Assembly: GCA_003427395.1 (NCBI GenBank)
Contig: BFEA01000225.1
Location: 1,015,944 to 1,041,594, forward strand
Length of the DNA stretch: 25,651 nt
Reading direction: 5' to 3'
DNA from: Chara braunii
Taxonomy: Eukaryota > Streptophyta > Charophyceae > Charales > Characeae
Shown: one piece after another, positions 18,281-25,651 of the stretch
How positions within the stretch are numbered: the first letter of the stretch is position 1
Layout: every line of letters starts with the position of its first letter
The notes under the pieces: model-generated
Seen by the model: the letters and a program-made list of their open reading frames with translations, nothing else
What the model was told of the DNA's origin: nothing
Database searches by the model: none
Position numbers and translations under genes: made by a program

Positions 18281-18330
18281 GGTGAGTACCCTGCGCACGT
18301 TTCGGCCGGTCCGGGCATTGTCAGGGGTAG
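18281..18330 (-). ncRNA. Hammerhead-like core, minus strand, weak
   Basis: Read on the minus strand: CUGACAA (18324 to 18318), a GC-rich stem II region with GCC/GGC pairing, then GAAAC (18303 to 18299), then GGGUAC with a possible GUA cleavage triplet. CTGANGA, stem, GAAAC is the hammerhead core often found in Penelope-like elements. Here G8 is A, stem III is only about 2 bp and no stem I can be drawn, so a working ribozyme is unlikely. It lies about 1 kb downstream, in the same orientation, of the minus-strand reverse transcriptase. An 8-bp direct repeat ACTGGTGA flanks it (18278-18285 and 18332-18339). Confidence 0.3.
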
Positions 18331-18339
18331 CACTGGTGA

Positions 18340-18942
18340 CAAATACAGAAAAGAACTGAGACCTAAATAGCAACTGCCATCAACCTGGAACTCCTAAAAT
18401 GGGAGAAGTACCAGTACCCTCATATCTGAACCGCCAAGCTCTGCCCACATTTCAGCGCGTCCAAAGCCAAAAAAAGAGGTATGGTAATACCAAGGATGAA
18501 AATAAATGAAAAGGACATCAGAGCCCAAGTGAGGGGGTCTGCTACACTACCCAGCCTGTAAAACACCGGACCCAGGCTGACCAGTCCCCTCCAATCTTGT
18601 TATTGAAGGCCATCAGTGCCTTGTCAAAAAAGCAATCCGGAAAGTTCCTAGCCCTAAGCTCCATTGTGAGACTGAAAAGAAATGCTGCCTCTGTGGCCGG
18701 CACAATGCCCATGTCATATGCCTCATGAAAGGAGGTCATGACAGCTTACTACAAAAAAATTGAAATTCTGCAGATTTTGAAAAACAATACCGTCCCCCTC
18801 CAGGATGCAGTCCTAGCTTTTGTGCAACGTCTGACAATAGACCTTGACCAGTTGTTTTCCAACCAGGATTCTACTACCTAAGTGTGGCCACTTCAATCCA
18901 TCGCTCCTTGCTTTCAACACCAAATGGTTATCATAACAATCC
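18340..18942. other. Region without a supported gene
   Basis: Open frames exist on both strands around 18540-18770 but show no family motif. Nothing else is recognisable. Confidence 0.45.
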
Positions 18943-19149
18943 TTAAACCACCAGTACCTCTCTCAGCTATTCAATCCGAGCCTCCCAGCACGCTGCGCGC
19001 CAAGTCCTGCCGAACCGCCGTCGCAATTTTTTTTTTCGTTTTGCCTGCGGCCTCCAGCCAATGCGGTCCGGCAGGCCGAAGCCCAAATGGCGCGGCGCGT
19101 ATACGGGAAGCGCCGCGGCCGATAGCTGGGCCAGGTACTGGTGGTTTAA
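18943..19149. mobile_element. MITE-like TIR element with TTAA flanks, 207 bp
   Basis: The left end is TTAA-ACCACCAGTACCT and the right end AGGTACTGGTGGT-TTAA... read inward from both sides as ACCACCAGTACCT, a perfect 13-bp core. Weaker pairing (CAGCTAT) continues to about 30 bases. The first 80 bases also align with the left part of the 660-bp element at 1479-2138 (CAGCTATT-AA-CCGAGCC, CTGCGCGCC). It has no coding capacity. It lies between the minus-strand reverse transcriptase and the hammerhead-like sequence. Confidence 0.8.
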
Positions 19150-19390
19150 ACTTCGAAAGAATGTCCTCGGCCTTTGCCTTGGAGGCGTTATTCCCTAACT
19201 TATACTAAACAAACCCCAACCCTATACCCTAACCATTAGGGGCAAGGGGCAACATGAAATCTCCCCTTCACAGAGAGAGGAAAACTATGCTTGCAGGGGT
19301 CCCCTCTAGATAGTCTTAGGAGTAGGTTGTGGGAGGTAAACAAAACAGAAGTTGAGAGAAGAATATAGACAGTTGTGATCACCCCAATAA

Positions 19391-19391
19391 A

Positions 19392-19440
<49 letters not shown>
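19391..19440. repeat. (AAT)n microsatellite, about 16 units
   Basis: A near-perfect AAT array. It sits just downstream, on the minus strand, of reverse transcriptase motif B, exactly where the rest of the gene should continue. Confidence 0.97.
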
Positions 19441-20315
19441 CAATAACCTTTTACCAAACAAGCATCATTCCCCAACCCTTTAAGAAAGATAAATTCATTA
19501 TGTACACACATTAAAAATGTGAGTGCCGGGCTCAAGGATTTCCTCATAGGAATCCCTAACAACTGTTTGAGGACAACACCCCTGGCCATCATGAACATGT
19601 TTTCCAAATCATATTGTATAAATCTAATCAGGACTGAAAATCTAACTGACTTGTACCCACCTCACTTATAGCAACCTTAGTTAACTGCACTAACTTCTTC
19701 CATTGATAAACCACACATTTGTAATGTTCTCTTTCCTCAAACATGTTTACTGCCCATTTGATTGCCGATATAATTGTCGAGTGTGGAAATTGGCAGAACA
19801 TCTCTTTAATATCCAAACTCCCGGCTAACAGTCCCTCACCATCGCCAACACCCTTATTAACTATGCTTAGAAAAGTTGAAAGAAGATTAGTACTATGCAA
19901 GTTGAACTGATTGAGAGCAAGTAAATGCTTCAGAAACTCGTTCGCACAAGACGATACTATCCTAGCAGCCTGTCGTGTGAGCTCATACCACAGGGGGCAA
20001 ATCGGCTTCCACTAACCGACTTGGATGTCCTTATGCTTAGGGATAACGTGCAATCTGCCTAGCTTTGAATTCATTGCCCATGGGGCTATCTGCGCAAATT
20101 TTCCTTCCTTATGTGACATCTTACACTTTGTCAACACAGTCAACTGGTCCTCCTCTACCCTCTGCAACCCAGGATTATCTATAATCAACTTTGTCATCCC
20201 TCGACCATATATTAGCAGACAACATGCATAGGTGTCTCCTACATTATGATCCACAAGGCACAAAACCAGCCCTTCAAAATGCTTCCTAATGGAACAAATC
20301 TCATCCTCAACAACA
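19440..20315 (-). pseudogene. Reverse transcriptase, Penelope-like/TERT-like grade, broken
   Basis: On the minus strand one frame runs from about 20315 to 19628 with a TAG at 20012. It contains CLVDHNVGDTYACCLLIYGR, LGRLHVIPKHKD, WKPICPLWYELTRQAAR and LNQFNLHST. Then comes SLDIKEMFCQFPHSTI (19796-19819), which fits RT motif A with the catalytic Asp followed by the F-x-x-x-P-H pattern of Penelope-like and related reverse transcriptases. After a frameshift near 19600, LLGIPMRKSLSPALTFLMC (about 19505-19562) fits motif B of the GIPMG-x3-SP type. Motif C (Y-x-DD) is not visible: the (AAT)n array follows. Neither LINE (RQGDPL, FADD) nor Ty3 (CNAPATFQ, YMDD) motifs are present. Coding may extend upstream to 20618, where ECVCGCVK-type sequence is unassigned. 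Confidence 0.6.
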
Positions 20316-20618
20316 TGCCTAATTCATCCTTGGAAAGTCGATCGCAACTCCAAAGAAATAAGACAAAGATGATCTAATTTGCTTCCTAAGATTACCACAA
20401 TTAACAGAGTAATTAGGGGAAACAATATTTTTTGAATCAAGTAAGCAAACCGGTAGCAATGAAGAAACGTGACTAAAGTAAAAGGAGGCATGCCCCTCGT
20501 ATCGTCGAAACCCAGATTCTATCTTCACACAACCACATACAAACTCATTACTCGAAGAATACCTACACAAATTATGAATCGAGTCCCCAATGTTGCTGTT
20601 CGTCGTACATAACCACAA

Positions 20619-21101
20619 ATTATTTCTTTTAAGAAATCTTGTATCATGTTTTTAACTAATCTATCGTCAAACATAACCATAATAATTAATTGATCCGAGA
20701 GGCAAATAAAGATGTTTTACGACAAGCGTGAGAGAGAATAAGCTTGAGAGTAAATTGGGATCGTTTGCTAGTAATAGTGCGCACAACGTCATAAAGTCGA
20801 AAAAAAATGTTAAGATTCCCGTTTGTAAGGTCTTTCCTGGAGGAGGGGTTTGCTCAGTAGCCCAATACGGACAATTTTCAGAGGTACAACTCGATAGCAG
20901 AAGCATGATGGTTTGAAAGGAAATGGAAGCATTATCCTTAAACCAAATGTGACAATTCTTGAGAAGCGAGATGGGAAGATCGGTGATAGACACAGTGAAG
21001 TATCTGAAAAACTTTTCAATCAACTTTTAGTTACCTGATAATATGTTTTTAGAAAAAATCCTAGCAGAGAAGGGAATAGGAATTTTATTGTTTAATGCCC
21101 G
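20619..21101. other. Region without a supported gene
   Basis: Low-scoring frames on both strands and no family motif. It may hold the N-terminal or 5' part of the minus-strand reverse transcriptase element, and the 5' part of the Ty3-like element to the right. Confidence 0.4.
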
Positions 21102-22085
21102 TTGGAGAATAGAGACAATACTAAGGGCGGAAGTACCATCCGCCCAGCGAACAAGCAACGGGAAATAGCAGAATCGAGACCGTTCCTCGGAGAAATGGAA
21201 TTGGGTGGTCCTGCCTTCGTTACGGAAGAAATTGATGTTTTGAATATCGCCCGAGCCCTGGATCATCGAATCCCCTTGCCTATCGAACACCTGCTGTCCA
21301 TATCGGAACAGGCGAATGAACGAATGTTGCAGCATTGCAAGGCAAACCATTTCCGGTTTACCCTCGCTAAGCAAGCAGCCATCAAAGGAAAAGCCCCCAA
21401 CTGCGAAGACAAGCCCGATGTCCCCATCACCTCGGACCCGATACGGTTAGGACTCTTCCGAAAAGACGATCATTTTCTGTGCATTAAGGCCATTCCGTGG
21501 AAATCCGCGGAATGCGACATAGAAGTCTGGGGAAATCCGTACAATGCTATTATTGACTCAGAGGCTGCGGTCCTAGCCATTTCCTTGAGGGTCATGGAAC
21601 GGGCAGGAAGAAGAAAGGATCTGATCTTGTTGGCAGAAGGAGATCACCTTGTCTCCGCCGACGAGGAAAAGATCAAGGTAGTAGGAAAAATGGCAAATGT
21701 TGCATTTCGACTAGGGAAAGTTCACACATTAGGAGATGTCGTGGTACTGGACGTAAATACATACGATGTTCTTTTAGGATTACCAGCCCTTACTGCACTA
21801 AGAGTCAATCTCGATTTTGAGAGGCAATCAGTCATTCTGCAGAATACGGGTGGGAAACCATACGTTATCTCGATGCGCTTAACTCTTCGGACTACGCTGT
21901 CTGCCACCCGGAAAAGCCCCCCTGGGACTAGAGAACCACTCCTTGTGATCACCTGGAAGGAAACGAACCAAGAGGAACATTCGACAAAAAAGAACGGAAA
22001 CATTTGTCCTTACGGAAAGAAATCTCCAACGGACGCGAGCTCTAATCTTAGGGGAACCACTCGTGCCAGTGTCCCGAATGGCTGA
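21102..22085 (+). pseudogene. Ty3/gypsy-like protease region
   Basis: Retroviral-type aspartic proteases cut the element polyprotein. This 327-residue open stretch has NAIIDSEAAVLAISL near residue 150 (about 21541-21585), the position of the catalytic D-T/S-G, and later YDVLLGLPALTALRVNLDF (about 21763-21819), the typical C-terminal hydrophobic-Gly motif of Ty3 proteases. The catalytic triplet reads DSE; a Gly-to-Glu change fits a G-to-A transition and would abolish activity. The N-terminal part may be the end of Gag or a linker. No CCHC knuckle is visible. The frame ends at TGA 22083; pol resumes in another frame from about 22246. Confidence 0.7.
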
Positions 22086-22245
22086 TTCTTTGAAACCCCC
22101 TTGGGCCTTATACTAAGCCACCACCCCGCTTCTCTCGAGATACAGCGACAAGAAAGCATTCTGTGACATTACGGGACCACTGCGTTCCCTGCTCTCTACA
22201 GGGAAAGAGGTTCGATTGTTGTGACAGGGCGCCGAAAATTGAGCT

Positions 22246-24030
22246 TTGGAACCCCCTGGGCACGACAACCCTTACAAACTCGGAATCAAGATCGCCGAGA
22301 AACCCATAAGCTTGCAGGACATTAATGACGACATAACACCAGAAGAACACGTGGCAATCCGGGCCCAAATGGTCGTCATGGTGTTCTCGTGGCAATCAGA
22401 CAATTCATTTATCTCAACTCCTTCACCGGGGAATGGTAGTAAAGTGGGTACGAAACAGGTGACGGTTAACATACACGGACAACTCTATGAACTGCATGTG
22501 CCCCAGTACGAGCCCGACGAAACTCATCGACTAATTGCAGATGTCTTAACCGAATATCAAGGGGCGATTAGCGTCGAGGATACGGATATCAGGTTGTCGT
22601 TAGTTATTCAGCACGAAATTCAGCACGAAATCCAAACCGGAATGCACCCACCAATCCACTACAAGCCATACCGATACTCCCTCGCCGAATGAAAGACAGT
22701 GTTGGAACGAATCAGGGAATTCAAAGCTAACGGTTGGATTGAGCCGGCTATTGCACTATGGTCATTCCCCGTAGTTCTAGTTCCGAAGAAGAAAGGGTGG
22801 ATTCGCATATGCATCGATTATAGGAAGTTGAATGACATCACGATCAAGGATGTGTACCCCCTCCTTAGGATTGATGATGTATTGGATACGATTGGGTGTG
22901 CTAGATATTTTAGGAAGTTTGATATCCGTCATGGGTTCCATCATATCCTGGTTAAGGAGGAGGATTGGCCGTAAATGACGTTCGTATTGTTCGAAGGCAC
23001 TTGGCAGTGGGTTCGTTGCCCTATGGGAATATGCAATGCGCCGGCTACCTTTCAGAGAGCGATGAACATCACCTCTCAAAACTTCGTCAGCAAGACCTGA
23101 ATGACCCAGGGAATGATCGACCTCTGCGTCATTGTGTATATGGACGATATCTTGGTGTATTATGAATCGTTTCACGGACATGCTCAGCACATTGAGTGGA
23201 CGCTCGGGGCATTGCGGGATGCTGGGTTCAAGATTGCGCTGGAGAAAAGTGAGTCGTTTCTGGGCTATGTGGTGACACGAGGAGGTTTGTGGCCAGATTC
23301 GAGAAAAGTCGAGGCGATTCGAGAAGCCCCTACGCCCACGTCGCTGATGCAAGTTCGAGCCTTCATGGGGCTGGCCTCGTATTACCGACGATTTATCAAG
23401 GGGTTTGTGGCAATCGCCCGACCTTTGACAAACCTCCTACGGAAAGACCAGCTGTTGAAGTGGGACGCGGAGTGTAAACACGCCTTTGTCACTCTGAAGG
23501 AGACTCTGGCCTCTGCGCCTATTCTGATTCGGCTCGACCCTGAGAAACAATTCATCCTCATCACAGACTGACAGCCCAAAGCAATTTCCGCTATTTTGGC
23601 CCAGAAGGGGAAGGACGGTCGCAAACACGTCATCGAATACGCCTCGTGAATTGTACCTGACGAAAGAAGAAACGATTCGGCCCCTCAAGGCGAGTGCTAC
23701 GCGGTTGTTTAAGGAATTTAGCACTTCCATCCGTATCTATACGGACAGAAGTTCCTCCTCGTCACGGATCACAAGCCCCTGATGGCTCTCAAGAGGCTCA
23801 CTAACTATACGGGCATGGTTGGGCGATGGGTTGTCCGACTACAGGAATACGACTTTGACATCATCCATTGGAAGACGGGGAAGCACGGGAATGCAGACGG
23901 GCTGACACGATTGCATCGGCCAAGCAAGGTGGCCAAAGGTGAAGAGATCACTCCGTGGAAAGAGCCAGAGCCAGTCAAGGGACCCCCGTACAGCGGAGTG
24001 GCCATTCTCCCCCAAACTTCCAGAAAGTGA
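22246..24030 (+). pseudogene. Ty3/gypsy-like reverse transcriptase and RNase H
   Basis: One frame spans almost 1.8 kb without an indel, but with stops at 22690, 22972, 23098, 23569, 23647, 23710, 23719 and 24028. Motifs in order: NGWIEPA, SFPVVLVPKK, RICIDYRKLN, FDIRHGFHHI (catalytic Asp), PMGICNAPATFQRAMN, VYMDDILVY (YMDD at 23137-23148), ESFLGYVVTRGG and ASYYRRFIKGFVAIARPLTN. RNase H sequence with KFLLVTDHKPL (about 23746-23778) and ADGLTRLHRP near the end follows. No integrase HHCC or DD35E region follows, so the copy is truncated or rearranged after RNase H. The first stretch (22246-22690) is pre-RT sequence including YEPDETHRLIADVL and HPPIHYKPYRYSLAE. Confidence 0.93.
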
Positions 24031-25564
24031 CATGTGGACACGATGGTGATGGGTGGAGAAGGTAACTCTAGAGACCCCATTTCTCCGCTCTCAACTTCTT
24101 CTCTTCTCTCCTTGCCTGATAAATTTCTTCTCTTTAGCGCGGCATGGCAGAAATATAATAATATAGAGGTTTATTGCATAATCGCGGTTACCATCTCCGC
24201 GTGCGAAGAGCATGAAAATTTTTGTGCCGCGATTCCCCGCACCCTTTGTACCCTTTATCCTGATTACCTCACCTCACTTCCTCATCAAGATCATTGTTTC
24301 CCTCACATTCATCGCACCGTCCACTACACCCGACTCCCTGCTCGAGATCGACAGCTCCGCCACTTTCTACCACCCCGCCCGCAAGTTCATCCTCCTCCTC
24401 CCCCACCTTAAGGATACCCTTCCCCAACGATCTCTAGGATCGGAGTTCGCGGTGCCACCTGGATGACTTTCACACTCTCATCTCACGGTAAGTGGCACGT
24501 GTCGGCTCCACGTCGATCGCTGGTGCTTTCTCACAAGATCGATGGATGATTGGGAGAGCAAGCACGAGCTTGCTCAAGATTGACACCCCCTGGTCCTCAC
24601 ATATGTGACGAACTGCTTTTTGCAACCTCGCGATTTTCTGCGCAAGGCTACTCAGAGGTTGAATCGGGAGGGTCCGTGGGATTACATAAGCGCCCTTGTT
24701 TTTCTTGTTTTTCGAAATCGAGGCCGGGGTGATCTTGTGACGATTGGTAGCTGGTCGCGCCTTAGCGAGCGCGAAAGATAATTGTTGCCATAGCTTCTTT
24801 TTTGTTTTGCTGTGGGAAATGAGAATTTTTGGCAAGGTCATCACGCGGGAAAATCTTTTTGAATTTTCAACTTAGGTCGAGTCTCCGTGGGCTCTCGAAA
24901 TTTGCTTCGTTCGAAATTTCTTTTTGAAATTAGGATTTAGATTAGAAATTTAGGCGCGTCTCAATTTTTGTTGCACGGCGTTTCTTACTTGCGCACGCTT
25001 TGCTGCGTCAGGATCTGTGTTATGACTTTTCCGCGCCTTATCCTTGCGTGTAACTACAACTTTTGTTTTGGCGGGCATAATTGCAACTGTAATCCTCTTG
25101 TTCTTGATATTTTTTGTGGCGTCGCTGTAAGCGCGTACTTCTTCCTCTGTCCTATTGGCCTGAACGCTTGCATGACTGGATCAATGCGTGGAGTGAGGCT
25201 ACGTCCCCACGCCACGGCCTGACCATGCAGACGTAGGCACTTCCTTCCTCCTCCTTCTTTTTCCACTTAGGCACAATCCCAGGTATCTCGCACAAGCATG
25301 CATGCTATAAATTTCGCAAGCACGATTAACTCGCTCTCTAAGAATTCTGCAAGTTGGCGCGGTCAAGAGGATCGGCTAACGAGCGAGATTTGGAAGGTGA
25401 GTAGAGAGTTGGGCGATCCGACGAGCTGGTGCTGGGCATGCGGGGTTGACGTGGGGCCGCGACGGATTGTGGCGCACGACGAACCTGTCTTGCATGCTCG
25501 GACTGAGCGGGGTAACAACTCTGTGTGGGTGCGAGGCGACGGACTGCCCTCATCGAGATGTTGT

Positions 25565-25566
<2 letters not shown>
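24031..25566. other. Region without a supported gene
   Basis: The sequence after the Ty3-like relic has no integrase, no polypurine tract with LTR that I can identify, and no family-like frame. A TATAAAT at about 25306 could be a TATA box, but nothing convincing is downstream. Short inverted GAAATTT motifs occur near 24895-24950. Confidence 0.45.

Positions 25567-25651
<85 letters not shown>
25567..25651. repeat. (AG)n microsatellite, at least 85 bp
   Basis: A perfect AG tract running off the window end. Confidence 0.97.

Noticed and set aside
18640-18770. Cys/His-rich translation (CCLCGRHNAHVIC) on the plus strand
   Set aside because: The spacing fits no standard zinc knuckle or finger, and the frame is short and broken by stops, so it is probably chance.
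19215-19245. Telomere-like CCCTAA pieces
   Set aside because: Only two irregular CCCTA-type pieces occur, not an array.
21102-24030. A complete LTR retrotransposon
   Set aside because: No integrase, no flanking long direct repeat and no primer-binding site could be identified in the window.
24034-24411. Open frame after the Ty3-like relic as an integrase or envelope-like gene
   Set aside because: It has no HHCC or DD35E pattern and no transmembrane or signal character that would support a call.
1-25651. CRISPR arrays, bacterial operons or ribosomal RNA
   Set aside because: No regularly spaced repeats with unique spacers, no Shine-Dalgarno-led gene strings and no rRNA-like sequence were seen. 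The window is eukaryotic repeat DNA.

Overview
This window is nuclear-type eukaryotic DNA with no host protein-coding gene that I can support. It is a graveyard of nested, decayed transposable elements set among long simple-sequence tracts, with one 636-base assembly gap (11685-12320). The best-preserved element is an L1-type LINE with a CCHC-knuckle ORF1 and a C-terminal Cys/His (zf-RVT-like) region, a combination typical of plant-lineage L1 elements. Together with a Ty3/gypsy relic, TTAA-flanked inverted-repeat elements and tRNA-derived SINE heads, this suggests a plant or streptophyte alga, possibly a charophyte. That placement is an inference, and an animal or other protist is not excluded.

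Layout. 1-2260: a possible SINE, an AT-microsatellite block with palindromes, a duplicated unit and a hammerhead-like fold, a long (CT)n tract and a 660-bp TTAA/TIR element. 2260-11200: a minus-oriented copy of a LINE-type 3' tail, then an almost full-length plus-strand LINE (ORF1, endonuclease, reverse transcriptase, C-terminal region, 3' tail, poly-A) broken by many stops and a few frameshifts. 11201-11470: the 3' coding end of a second, related LINE on the minus strand, tail-to-tail with the first and carrying a tandem duplication. 11685-12320: gap. 12321-17100: no convincing genes, but short tandem repeats, microsatellites, two further tRNA-like SINE heads, paired hairpins and a G-rich tract. 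17100-20620 (minus strand): a decayed reverse transcriptase that is neither LINE nor Ty3 and looks closest to the Penelope-like/TERT-like grade, with hammerhead-like sequences and an inverted repeat at lower coordinates, which is downstream for that gene; a 207-bp relative of the TTAA element lies in between. 21100-24030 (plus strand): a Ty3/gypsy-like protease, reverse transcriptase and RNase H, with no visible integrase or LTRs. 24031-25566: unassigned sequence. The window ends inside an (AG)n tract.

No gene set here works together as a pathway. The relationships are between parasitic elements: short elements share LINE-like tails, a LINE appears next to or inside another LINE, and small TIR elements are dispersed between them. 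The internal stops in both long retroelements sit mostly in a preserved reading frame, and several fit C-to-T or G-to-A transitions, as expected of old methylated copies. The most interesting items are the minus-strand reverse transcriptase with nearby ribozyme-like motifs, the hammerhead-like fold at 710-746, and the TTAA/TIR family.
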